Shown here one piece after another: positions 28,528 to 37,672 of a DNA stretch of 64,000 nt. The translations under genes were made by a program, and so were the position numbers. A model generated the notes under the pieces. That model worked only from the letters and a program-made list of their open reading frames with translations, was not told where the DNA came from and made no database searches. Origin of the DNA: Bacteroides ihuae (GTDB lineage: Bacteria; Bacteroidota; Bacteroidia; Bacteroidales; Bacteroidaceae); NCBI RefSeq assembly GCF_900104585.1, contig NZ_FNVX01000006.1:806001-870000 (forward strand), read 5' to 3'. The number at the start of each line of letters is the position of its first letter. Position 1 is the stretch's first letter.

Positions 28528-30963
28528 ATGAGAGGCAAAACCCTTCTGCTTATTGGGTGTACTACGATAGGAATATTATCATGTAGCTCATCCTACAAAC
28601 AACCCGGAGATCCGATAAAAGAAGTCCCCTTTACGCAAGTCCACTTCTGCGACAGTTTCTGGGCTCCAAGAATAGAGACCAATCGAACAGTATCTATTCC
28701 TTCAGCCTTCAAAGAGTGCGAAAAGAATGGGCGTTTTGACAACTTTGCCCTTGCCGGTGGCTTAATAAAAGGAGAGCATAAAGGCGACTTCTCGTTTGAC
28801 GATACCGATCCCTATAAAATCATTGAAGGAGCTTCATACTCATTAGCTGTAAAATATGATAAGAAGTTAGATGCTTATCTCGACAGTGTGATTCATTTAA
28901 TCGGTGCAGCTCAAGAAGCAGACGGCTACCTTTGTACTTGTGTCACCAACAAATGTACCCGCCTTTCAGGCTGGTGGGGAAACAGCAAATGGGAAAAAAT
29001 AAACAGCCATGAACTTTATAACTGCGGACATTTGTACGAAGCCGCCGTTGCCCATTATAAAGCTACCGGAAAAAAGACATTACTCAATGTAGCCATTAAG
29101 AATGCCGACCTTATCTGTAAGGTATTCGGTCCTAATAAAGGGCAGAAACATGTTCCATCCGGACATCCGATTGTTGAAATGGCATTGGCTAAACTGTACA
29201 ACGTCACCGGAAATGAAAATTATCTGAAACTTGCCAAATACTTTGTGGAAGAGACCGGTCGGGGAACAGACGGACACAAGCTAAATGCATATAGCCAAGA
29301 TCACATGCCTATTCTGCAACAAAAAGAGATAGTGGGACATGCCGTTCGTGCCGGCTATCTATATTCAGGAGTGGCCGACGTTGCCTCTCTCACCCATGAC
29401 ACTGTATATTTTAATGCACTGAAAAACATTTGGGACAATATGGTTAGCAAAAAACTATATATCACAGGAGGAATGGGCTCCAGAGCACAAGGAGAAGGGT
29501 TCGGACCAAACTATGAACTTCATAACCAGCAAGCATACTGTGAAACTTGTGCGGCCATAGCCAATGTATACTGGAATCAACGGATGTTTCTGGCTACAGG
29601 AGATGCAAAATACATTGATGTGGTAGAACGAGCCATGTATAATGGAGTAGTATCGGGCGTATCCCTAAGTGGCGATAAGTTCTTCTACGACAATCCACTG
29701 GAATCAATGGGACAACATGAACGTCAGAAATGGTTTGGATGCGCTTGCTGCCCCGGCAACATCACCCGATTCATGCCCTCCATACCAAACTATGTATATG
29801 CCACGCAAGACAATGACATCTATGTGAACCTCTATGTACAAAGTCAAGGTTCCATCAATACACAAGCTAACAACATAGAGATAAAGCAAGCAACTTCTTA
29901 TCCGTGGGAAGGTCATGTGGAATTGACCGTTAATCCGGAGAAACAATCAAAGTTCGCCATGAGACTACGCGTGCCGGGTTGGGCAAAAGAATCGCCCGTT
30001 CCATCGGACTTATATTCATTCACCGATCAATCACAGGCCATCAGCCTATCCATAAACGGAAAAAAAGAAAATATAAAAGAGAGCGACGGCTATATCACAT
30101 TAGTACGTACATGGAAAAAAGGGGATAAGATAGAGATTAACTTTCCCATGCCTGTCCGCCGGATAAAAGCCAATCCAAATGTGAAAGACGATGAAGGCAA
30201 ACTTGCCATACAGCGTGGCCCGATTGTCTATTGCCTGGAAGGTGTCGACCAAGCAGACAAACATGTGCTAAACAAGTACATTCCCCAAAACACTTCCTTC
30301 AAGGCTCAATTCGATAAAGATCTCCTAAATGGCGTAATGGTGCTGAAAGGAAAAGCGAAAGAAGTTTCACTTAACGGGAAGGAAAAAGAAGTTGCCTTCA
30401 CAGCTATCCCTTATTCTACGTGGAATAACCGTGGAGCAGACGAAATGGCCGTATGGATTCCTTACGCAGCCAACTATACCCGTCCCGTTCCTGCACCAAC
30501 AATCGCCTCACGTGCACACACATTCACGATGAAAACACCGATTCAAAAAGATGCACCCAAATCAGCCTCAACAGAAGAATGGGCTTGGGGAGTAAACGAC
30601 CAATGGGAACCCAAAAGTTCATCGGACATATCAAAGCCGTACCACTATTGGTGGTTAAAGGAAGGTTCATTAGAAACAATGGTCTATGAGTTTGACAAGC
30701 CGGAAACAGTATCAAACGTAGAAGTATACTGGCTAGATTTCGATCATTATGATGGTAACTTTCGCATCCCCAAAAGTTGGAAGCTCTACTATAAAGAAGG
30801 CAAAACGTGGAAAGAGGTTGAAGCCAAGAACCAATACATTGTAAAAAAGGATTGCTATAACAAACTGAACTTCAAGCCGGTAACCACCACCGGATTAAAA
30901 ATAGCCGCCCAACTACAGAAAGGAGAATCGGGAGGTATTATTGAATGGAAAGTGAATAAATGA
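28528..30963 (+). CDS. GH127 family beta-L-arabinofuranosidase, lipoprotein
   Basis: An 811-residue enzyme of GH127 (former DUF1680), which releases beta-L-arabinofuranose by a cysteine nucleophile held by zinc. Key residues match the HypBA1 enzyme: Glu339 and Cys341 in YCETCA, and Cys407-Cys408 in CACCPGNITRF. The N-terminus has a lipobox (GILSC near residue 19), so the protein is likely anchored to a membrane. After the alpha/alpha barrel and beta domains there is a C-terminal region (about 715-811) like a discoidin-type sugar-binding domain. It leads the PUL and lies 30 bases ahead of the susC-like gene. Other GH127 members act on other sugars, so the substrate is inferred. Confidence 0.9.
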   Translation: MRGKTLLLIGCTTIGILSCSSSYKQPGDPIKEVPFTQVHFCDSFWAPRIETNRTVSIPSAFKECEKNGRFDNFALAGGLIKGEHKGDFSFDDTDPYKIIEGASYSLAVKYDKKLDAYLDSVIHLIGAAQEADGYLCTCVTNKCTRLSGWWGNSKWEKINSHELYNCGHLYEAAVAHYKATGKKTLLNVAIKNADLICKVFGPNKGQKHVPSGHPIVEMALAKLYNVTGNENYLKLAKYFVEETGRGTDGHKLNAYSQDHMPILQQKEIVGHAVRAGYLYSGVADVASLTHDTVYFNALKNIWDNMVSKKLYITGGMGSRAQGEGFGPNYELHNQQAYCETCAAIANVYWNQRMFLATGDAKYIDVVERAMYNGVVSGVSLSGDKFFYDNPLESMGQHERQKWFGCACCPGNITRFMPSIPNYVYATQDNDIYVNLYVQSQGSINTQANNIEIKQATSYPWEGHVELTVNPEKQSKFAMRLRVPGWAKESPVPSDLYSFTDQSQAISLSINGKKENIKESDGYITLVRTWKKGDKIEINFPMPVRRIKANPNVKDDEGKLAIQRGPIVYCLEGVDQADKHVLNKYIPQNTSFKAQFDKDLLNGVMVLKGKAKEVSLNGKEKEVAFTAIPYSTWNNRGADEMAVWIPYAANYTRPVPAPTIASRAHTFTMKTPIQKDAPKSASTEEWAWGVNDQWEPKSSSDISKPYHYWWLKEGSLETMVYEFDKPETVSNVEVYWLDFDHYDGNFRIPKSWKLYYKEGKTWKEVEAKNQYIVKKDCYNKLNFKPVTTTGLKIAAQLQKGESGGIIEWKVNK

Positions 30964-30993
30964 CCTTTAGTATAAATCTTAAAACGTGAAAGT

Positions 30994-33900
30994 ATGAATT
31001 TGAATCAAACGATTTTAGAAAAAAGAACCTCTAAAGTAGTAATTAGCCTTTGCTTCTTTAGTGTAATTGGGAGCACCATGCCTAATCTTTGTCCCTCTGT
31101 TATGGCGAAAAGTGCTGAGAATATGACCGTTCAAAGTCCACAACAAAAAGGTGTTATTATAAAAGGAAAAGTTGTAGATCAAAAAGGAGAAACAATAATT
31201 GGCGCCAATATTGTTGAAAAAGGCAGTAGCAATGGTACCATTAGTGATATTGAAGGAAAGTATACATTGCAAATAGCTAATAAGGCGATCCTTATTTGCA
31301 GTTATATAGGCTATAAGAATATTGAAATACCAGCTTCACTAGCTAAAAATGGAATTTTGAACATTACCTTAACAGAGAATTCAGAGGCTTTAAATGAAGT
31401 TGTAGTTATCGGTTACGGCACCCAACGTAAGGGGGATATCACTAGCTCAATAGCTAGTGTTAAGGCTGAAGATTTCATTGCTGGAAATATTTCAGATGCA
31501 GCGGAATTAGTTAAGGGCAAAATAGCCGGCTTGACAATAACTAAAAGCTCAGGGGATCCTAATGGTACATCAAGCATATTATTACGAGGAATCGCCACCT
31601 TAGAAGGTAGTACCACCCCCCTAATTCTAATTGATGGTATTCCCGGAGGATTGAGTACGGTAGCTCCTGAAAACATCGCTTCTATTGACGTTTTAAAAGA
31701 CGCATCAGCAGCTGCAATCTATGGAACTCGCGGAGCTAATGGAGTTATCCTTATAACCACCAAAAATAGTCGCCGCAACGAGAAAGTACAAGCAATGTAT
31801 TCTGGTTATGTCACTGCTTCCAATTTTTATAAAGAAGCTGACTTCATGACTAGTGAAGATACTCGAAATGGACTAACTACTTTTACTGATAAAGGTTACG
31901 ATACAGATTGGGTAAAGGCTATTACGCATACTGGATTTGTACATAATCATAATTTTAATATTACCGGTGGCAACCAAACAACAACCTATTCGGCAGATGC
32001 TTCATATAGAGACGACAATGGAGTAGTAAAAAAAACGAATAGCCGTGATATGAAATTATCGTTTGACATATCTCATTGGATGCTCAATGATGTATTAAAA
32101 GTGAATTTCAATTTAGTTAAAGGATTACATAAAAACAATGCTACAAAAGCATCAGAAGCCGGAATTGCCAACATTTATCGACAAGCTGTCATCCACAATC
32201 CAACAGCCCCAATATATAACGAAAATGGCAGCTACTATGAAGACTTCAATGTATATCAATACTACAACCCTGTCTCTATGATTAATGAATTAAAAGGAGA
32301 GAACAGGAAAGAATGGACACGAATTACAAGTAACATAACTATTGAACCCATAAAAGGATGGCAAACAAATTTAATGGTAGCCACTCGTCGATCCTTCAGT
32401 CATGATGAATCCTACCAGACCACAAATTATTATGCATGCATGGTAGATGGTAGTACAGGGTCAGCATACCAAGGTAGTTCCGATTCCAGATCTGACCACC
32501 TAGAACTTACATCTAAATACAATCTAAATAAGGACAAACACCATCTCTCTGCTCTAGCGGGTTATAGCTATGAATATAATGTATATAGCGGATTTAACGC
32601 ATCAAACTATGATTATCCAACCGATTTCTATTTATACAATAAATTAGGATTAGGAAGTGCACTTAAAAAAGGTAATGCTGGCATGGATAGCGATAAATAC
32701 GACAGCAAACTTATAGGCTTCTTTGGACGCATAAGCTATGGGTTCGATAACAAATATAATGTCCTGCTTAGCCTCCGCCAGGAAGGTTCCACCAAATTTG
32801 GAGACAACCACAAATGGGGTACCTTTCCCTCTGCATCGGTAGGATGGACGATAAGCAATGAGAAATTCATGAAGAACATCTCTCTCATTAATACCCTAAA
32901 GCTGCGTGCTGGTTACGGCGTTACAGGCGTAGAGCCCAATAAGTCATATCTATCTATGAATAAATATGGCTATGGAAACTCTTACTATTATAATGGAAAC
33001 GGATGGGTTACAGGTTTACAAGCTACTTCAAATACAAATAAAGATTTAAAATGGGAAAAATCGGCAGAGTTCAATATTGGATTAGATTTTAGCATTTTAA
33101 AAGACCGTTTAAGTGGCTCAATTGATTATTACAATAAAAAAACATCGGATATGCTCTGGTGGTATAATGTTCCAATGCCTCCTAATCTCTATAGCCAAAC
33201 ATTGGCTAACGTAGGTAAAATGAGAAATTCAGGAATTGAAATCGTGTTAAATGCAACACCTCTAAAAACAAAGAATTTCCAATGGAATACAACAATAACT
33301 ATGTCACACAATTCTAATAAACTGTTAAGCCTATCTAATGATCTATATGAAACTAAGAATTATTTAAATACAGGTATCGCTGGTGACCCAGTTTCACTTC
33401 CTACTCATCGCCTAGAAGTGGGAAAATCAATGGGGAATTATTGGGGGATGAAGTCTGTAGGTATATCAGATAATGGGTTATGGATGATTGAAAACCCAGA
33501 AACAAAAGAAGTCAAAGAGTTCTCAGCCGATATGTTAAATGACAATTATCGCCAATATTTAGGCAATGGGCTTCCCAAGATGAATTTGGGATGGAGTAAT
33601 ACTTTCAGATATAAAGATTTTGACCTCAATATACAAATGACTGGTCAATTGGGCTTCAAGATATTAAATGAACAACGAATGTTCTATGAAAATAACTCCA
33701 TCGCTTATAACAAATTAAAATCAGCAGCAAATATCTTATTTGGGAAAAGAGCCCTATCATCAGCTCAATCTCAAACATTCGTTAGCTATTATCTAGAAAA
33801 AGGAGATTATATGAAAATGACTAATCTAACATTAGGCTATAGTTTCAAATTAAACGAATCCAGATACATCAGCAAACTTAGAGTCTATTTATCTGGTGAG

Positions 33901-34038
33901 AATTTGTTCTGCATTACCGGTTATGACGGATTAGACCCTGAATTAGCAAATACTGACCTAAAAGCTGCAGGTAATGATTATAGAGACAAATATCCTACTA
34001 TTCGTTCATTTACATTTGGAGTTAACTTAACCTTTTAA
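30994..34038 (+). CDS. SusC-like TonB-dependent outer membrane transporter
   Basis: A 1014-residue outer-membrane importer of oligosaccharides (or glycopeptides). After the signal region (about 1-39) comes a carboxypeptidase-D-like domain (about 52-125, with [14 protein letters not shown]), a TonB box-like NEVVVIGYG, the plug domain (YGTRGANGVILITTK) and a 22-strand barrel that ends in FTFGVNLTF with terminal Phe. It forms a lidded-bucket complex with the SusD-like protein encoded 11 bases downstream. The DNA from here through susD reads more A/T-rich than the glycosidase genes nearby, which hints at a different history for the pair. Confidence 0.97.
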   Translation: MNLNQTILEKRTSKVVISLCFFSVIGSTMPNLCPSVMAKSAENMTVQSPQQKGVIIKGKVVDQKGETIIGANIVEKGSSNGTISDIEGKYTLQIANKAILICSYIGYKNIEIPASLAKNGILNITLTENSEALNEVVVIGYGTQRKGDITSSIASVKAEDFIAGNISDAAELVKGKIAGLTITKSSGDPNGTSSILLRGIATLEGSTTPLILIDGIPGGLSTVAPENIASIDVLKDASAAAIYGTRGANGVILITTKNSRRNEKVQAMYSGYVTASNFYKEADFMTSEDTRNGLTTFTDKGYDTDWVKAITHTGFVHNHNFNITGGNQTTTYSADASYRDDNGVVKKTNSRDMKLSFDISHWMLNDVLKVNFNLVKGLHKNNATKASEAGIANIYRQAVIHNPTAPIYNENGSYYEDFNVYQYYNPVSMINELKGENRKEWTRITSNITIEPIKGWQTNLMVATRRSFSHDESYQTTNYYACMVDGSTGSAYQGSSDSRSDHLELTSKYNLNKDKHHLSALAGYSYEYNVYSGFNASNYDYPTDFYLYNKLGLGSALKKGNAGMDSDKYDSKLIGFFGRISYGFDNKYNVLLSLRQEGSTKFGDNHKWGTFPSASVGWTISNEKFMKNISLINTLKLRAGYGVTGVEPNKSYLSMNKYGYGNSYYYNGNGWVTGLQATSNTNKDLKWEKSAEFNIGLDFSILKDRLSGSIDYYNKKTSDMLWWYNVPMPPNLYSQTLANVGKMRNSGIEIVLNATPLKTKNFQWNTTITMSHNSNKLLSLSNDLYETKNYLNTGIAGDPVSLPTHRLEVGKSMGNYWGMKSVGISDNGLWMIENPETKEVKEFSADMLNDNYRQYLGNGLPKMNLGWSNTFRYKDFDLNIQMTGQLGFKILNEQRMFYENNSIAYNKLKSAANILFGKRALSSAQSQTFVSYYLEKGDYMKMTNLTLGYSFKLNESRYISKLRVYLSGENLFCITGYDGLDPELANTDLKAAGNDYRDKYPTIRSFTFGVNLTF

Positions 34039-34049
34039 CAATATAGAAT

Positions 34050-35717
34050 ATGAGACTAAAACATATAAAAGCGTGTGCCTACGCAATGTTTATTAGCGCA
34101 ACACTAACGTTAGCATCTTCATGCACAGACCTTGATGAGACAATATATAGTGAGATTTCCTCTGATAATTATACCTTTACAGATGCAGATATACAAAGCA
34201 TGTTCTCTGCTGTATATGGAAGTTTAAGAGGCGTCTATTGGGGCTGGAATGGATTATTTGATATTTCCGAAGAATCAGGAGATTGCATGATGACCCCTCT
34301 ACGAATAGGCATAGGGTGGGGAGATCTTTATATACCGATGCATAAACACCAATTCCATTCTCATATTGATCATTATTATACAATTTGGTATAATGCATAT
34401 CAAGGGATCAATAGTTGCAACCAATTATTAGACAGAGATATAGTTCAAGAATCAGAAACGGCATCTGCTGAATTAAGAGCATATCGTGCACTTTTTTATT
34501 ACATCCTATTTGATAATTTTCGCAACGTGCCATTAGAAACAACATATAAGCAAGAGGATGGATATTTACCAGAACAAGCCGATCCACAAAAAACATATGA
34601 CTTTATAATTTCAGAGCTAAATGAGGTAAAAGAAAAGCTCAACAAAAAGGCTAAATATGGGCAGTTCAATCAGTATGCAGTGTGCATGACATTAGCTAAA
34701 ATGTATCTAAACCACAATGCATGGTTTAATACAGATGACAATACATATTATCAAAAAGCATACATGGAAGTAAACGAAGTCATCAGTGCACACAAATATA
34801 CGCTTTCTTCCAATTACACAGATCCTTTTCAAGAAGATGGCTCAAGTTGCGCAGAAATCATTTTTGCAATCCCATTTGATTACACCTATGCTACAGGAAA
34901 CTATTTAGCCAACAAATGTTTGCATGGAGCAAGTGCTTCAACTTTTGGTTTGTCAGGTGCTCCATGGAATGGAAGTTGCGCAATCCCACAGTTCATAGAC
35001 ACTTATGATTCAGACGATTCACGCCTATCTGACACTTGGCTCATCGGCAATCAATATGACCAAAACGGGGGATTAATAAAAGTAGATAATGAAGCTTTAA
35101 ATTACACAAAATCGGTTCATAGCATAGATAACCCTGGCGCCTATTCTATGGAAGGAGCACGTTTTCATAAATATCAAATCGTAGCAGGAAAGCATGGCAC
35201 ATCAGCAGATGATGTCCCTTTTTATCGTCTAACAGATGCATATATGATAAAAGCTGAATGCTTGCTTCGCCTTGGAGGGTATAACGGTGAATCAAAAGAA
35301 GATGCTGCTAAGATTGTTACAATGATCCGAACACGTGCCTTTAAGAACAATCCCCAAAAAGCAATACGCACAGTAAGCGAATTAGAAGGAGGTAGCAGCT
35401 ATGCTTATGGGCATAGAGAAAACATTGCTAAAAAAGGAGAAACGGACAATATTGTTCAAACAAATGAAGGAGGAAGTGATATACAATTAGGAGGGCTACT
35501 TGATGACCTAGCATGGGAGTTTGTAGGTGAACATCACCGCCGTCAAGACTTAATCCGCTTCAGATTAACGAGTAAAAACATGAATGTATATAACGGTAAA
35601 TCATGGTTTTGTAAAGACGCAGAAACAAATCCTTCAGATATACACAGAAACATTTATCCTATTTACCAAGATTTCTTAGATGCAAATCTAAAATTAAAGC
35701 AAAACACAGGATATTAA
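34050..35717 (+). CDS. SusD/RagB-like surface glycan-binding lipoprotein
   Basis: A 555-residue outer-membrane lipoprotein that acts as the lid of the SusC transporter and binds the glycan. The lipobox SSC gives an anchored Cys25 (LASSCTDLDE). TPR-like helices follow, with AELRAYRALFYYILFDNF and LTDAYMIKAECLLRLG, both typical of SusD, and a C-terminal LDDLAWEFVGEHHRRQDLIRF motif. It follows susC by 11 bases. No SusE/F-type surface binding protein follows, so this may be the only glycan-binding lipoprotein of the locus. Confidence 0.96.
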   Translation: MRLKHIKACAYAMFISATLTLASSCTDLDETIYSEISSDNYTFTDADIQSMFSAVYGSLRGVYWGWNGLFDISEESGDCMMTPLRIGIGWGDLYIPMHKHQFHSHIDHYYTIWYNAYQGINSCNQLLDRDIVQESETASAELRAYRALFYYILFDNFRNVPLETTYKQEDGYLPEQADPQKTYDFIISELNEVKEKLNKKAKYGQFNQYAVCMTLAKMYLNHNAWFNTDDNTYYQKAYMEVNEVISAHKYTLSSNYTDPFQEDGSSCAEIIFAIPFDYTYATGNYLANKCLHGASASTFGLSGAPWNGSCAIPQFIDTYDSDDSRLSDTWLIGNQYDQNGGLIKVDNEALNYTKSVHSIDNPGAYSMEGARFHKYQIVAGKHGTSADDVPFYRLTDAYMIKAECLLRLGGYNGESKEDAAKIVTMIRTRAFKNNPQKAIRTVSELEGGSSYAYGHRENIAKKGETDNIVQTNEGGSDIQLGGLLDDLAWEFVGEHHRRQDLIRFRLTSKNMNVYNGKSWFCKDAETNPSDIHRNIYPIYQDFLDANLKLKQNTGY

Positions 35718-35770
35718 TCTGATACAAAAAAAACATCTCTCTTACTAAATAAAACGTAGTAGAAAAAACG

Positions 35771-35808
35771 AATGGAGCGTAGCAAGAAAGCCAAAATTAC
35801 GCTCCATT
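35771..35808 (+). terminator. Hairpin between susD and the DUF6055 gene
   Basis: Perfect 11-bp stem AATGGAGCGTA/TACGCTCCATT with a 16-base loop, followed by TATGG rather than a T tract. It could be a weak terminator or a processing site that gives susCD higher mRNA levels than the genes after it. Confidence 0.55.
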
Positions 35809-35915
35809 TATGGCAACATAAAAGTATAGGAACGACTCGAACAAAACTTATAATGGAACTACCTGCGCACGGAAGCCTTTTAGTTCACTTAACGCCTAAA
35901 AACTAAAAAAAACAA

Positions 35916-37268
35916 ATGATACAGATTAAATCACGTATACTAGCAGTATTACTCACTTTTTTGATGATCAGTAGCTGCTCTAAAGCTCAAGATGCAACAG
36001 GAATACCATTACCACCGGGTAAATCCATTTACATACCTAAAGATTTGCAAGGAGTGGACCTGCAAAATCCCGAGAGTAAGTGGAATTATCATTGCATGGC
36101 ATATACCGATAATTTTGTTGTTTTCTGGGAGAAAGGTTTTGGCAATGATCTATCTAATCCACCACAATTAGAAGGGCATTCGATGAAAGTGGATCTACCT
36201 AATCTAATGAAAAAGCTGGAAAGCTTTTATCGCTATTACCGAGAGGCATTACAATTTACCAAATCTGGTTCTAAGTGTGACAAATACCGCATGATGGTAA
36301 TGATCAATTATTCACTTGACGGTACGGCTTACGGTGGGGATTACGACAGCGAAATTGGTGCATTATGGATTGCTCCCAATCGTGTTCAAGACGAAAAGTT
36401 AAACTGCATCGCTCACGAACTTGGACATAGTTTCCAATCACAAATCTCCTGTGACGGGACAGGAGAAGCATGGGGTGGATGCGGATTTTTCGAGATGACT
36501 TCACAATGGATGCTTTGGCAGGTAAACCCAGAATGGATTGCTGACGAAGAATATCATTGGACTGCTTTCAACAAATTGACTCACAAGGCTTATCTTCACC
36601 TAGAGAATATCTACCATTCTCCTTACGTACTGGAATATTGGAGCGTCAAACAAGGTTTACCTTTCATTGCTGAACTTTACCGACAAGGTAAAAGAGGTGA
36701 AGACCCCGTAATCACCTATAAACGTTTGACCGGACAAACTCAAGAACAATTCTGTGATGAAATGTTTGATGCTTGCAGCCATTTCATCAATTGGGATTTT
36801 GAACGTGTTTGGAAAGAGACCCGTCCGTATGCAAACCGCTATACTACGCATCTAGAGGCAGCAGTCCAACAGGGATGGTATCGGGTTGCACAAGATAATT
36901 GCCCGGAAAACTACGGTTTTAACGCAATACCTTTATCCGTTCCTCAGCCCGGAAATACGGTTAATGTAGATTTCTATGGAGAAGCCGGAATAGAAGGATA
37001 TGCAGCGGTCAAGACTAACAAAGCCGGTTGGCGCTATAGTTTTGTAGCTGTGACACAAGATGGGAAATCCATTTATAGCGAGATGAAGCGTGACGCAACT
37101 GGCTCCCTTAGTTATACCATATCGAAAGATACTCCACCACCGGCACATCTGTGGTTAGTTGTTATGGGAGCTCCAACAGAACATTGGATAAATCCCGGAG
37201 CAGAAGAGAAGGATGCACAGTGGCCGTATCGAATAAGAGTGACGGGCAGCGAATTGCTGAACAAATAG
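35916..37268 (+). CDS. DUF6055-like lipoprotein with HELGH zinc motif
   Basis: A 450-residue exported protein with a lipoprotein signal (MISSC, Cys21). The centre has HELGH at 167-171, the zinc motif of gluzincin peptidases, with a candidate third ligand Glu193 in GGCGFFEMTSQW, 22 residues later. The region and length fit the DUF6055 family, which has no firmly known function. The C-terminal part (about 330-450) is beta-rich and may be a binding domain. Whether it is an active peptidase is inferred from the motif alone; position within the PUL suggests a role on a glycosylated protein. It has its own 198-base upstream gap with a hairpin. Confidence 0.75.
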   Translation: MIQIKSRILAVLLTFLMISSCSKAQDATGIPLPPGKSIYIPKDLQGVDLQNPESKWNYHCMAYTDNFVVFWEKGFGNDLSNPPQLEGHSMKVDLPNLMKKLESFYRYYREALQFTKSGSKCDKYRMMVMINYSLDGTAYGGDYDSEIGALWIAPNRVQDEKLNCIAHELGHSFQSQISCDGTGEAWGGCGFFEMTSQWMLWQVNPEWIADEEYHWTAFNKLTHKAYLHLENIYHSPYVLEYWSVKQGLPFIAELYRQGKRGEDPVITYKRLTGQTQEQFCDEMFDACSHFINWDFERVWKETRPYANRYTTHLEAAVQQGWYRVAQDNCPENYGFNAIPLSVPQPGNTVNVDFYGEAGIEGYAAVKTNKAGWRYSFVAVTQDGKSIYSEMKRDATGSLSYTISKDTPPPAHLWLVVMGAPTEHWINPGAEEKDAQWPYRIRVTGSELLNK

Positions 37269-37420
37269 CATTCAAACGAGATAACTCTTTGTTAAACCTT
37301 ATTAAATGAATGACCTATAATTTTAATCTTAAATCAATGTCGTTTAGTTAAGTACAATTGAGATGAGTAAAAAGAAGCTCTTAATAAGTTATTTGTCAAT
37401 GTTTAAGAACTCATCCAACA

Positions 37421-37446
37421 CCCCTCTACAAGCGTTGTGAGAGGGG
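37421..37446 (+). terminator. Terminator-like hairpin after the DUF6055 gene
   Basis: CCCCTCTACAA pairs with TTGTGAGAGGGG (one bulged G) around a three-base loop. There is no T tract after it, so its strength as a terminator is uncertain. Confidence 0.6.
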
Positions 37447-37450
37447 TCTG

Positions 37451-37530
37451 GTGAACTAGTTAATTAACCGTGGTGAACTAGTTAGTTAACCACGCTGAAC
37501 TAGTTAGTTAACCGCACTGAACTAGTTAGA
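37451..37530 (-). repeat. Four tandem 22-bp units
   Basis: Copies start at 37451, 37473, 37495 and 37517 (last one partial, about 14 bases). The core is TGAACTAGTTAGTTAACC; variation is mostly in the two to four bases between cores. The core contains the palindromes AACTAGTT and GTTAAC. Read on the - strand, each unit begins with GGTTAA and recalls the ACGGTT array at 21508-21616, which has the same period. Confidence 0.85.
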
Positions 37531-37672
37531 TCTATTTGGACGATCTTATATGTAAATAAATAGGAAGGCATAGCGATAATGGTATAAACTAATTAAGATG
37601 ACGTACTTAATGAGCTTAAAGAAACGACATTGATACAAAAAGAGTAAATAGCTAAAGAAAACTAAAAATATC

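Larger units (their letters stand above)
37269..37672. other. 404-base non-coding gap inside the PUL
   Basis: No gene is visible. It holds a terminator-like hairpin (37421-37446) followed at once by four 22-bp repeats (37451-37530). The remaining sequence up to the GH97 start is A/T-rich with no clear promoter match. The gap splits the PUL into two probable transcripts. Confidence 0.65.

Noticed and set aside
35853..35906. 17-codon frame (MELPAHGSLLVHLTPKN) just before the DUF6055 gene
   Set aside because: It could be a leader peptide, but nothing beyond an ATG and a stop supports it, and frames of this size are common by chance.
37451..37530. Possible CRISPR array
   Set aside because: The units are directly adjacent with only two to four variable bases, so there are no spacers; there are no cas genes nearby.
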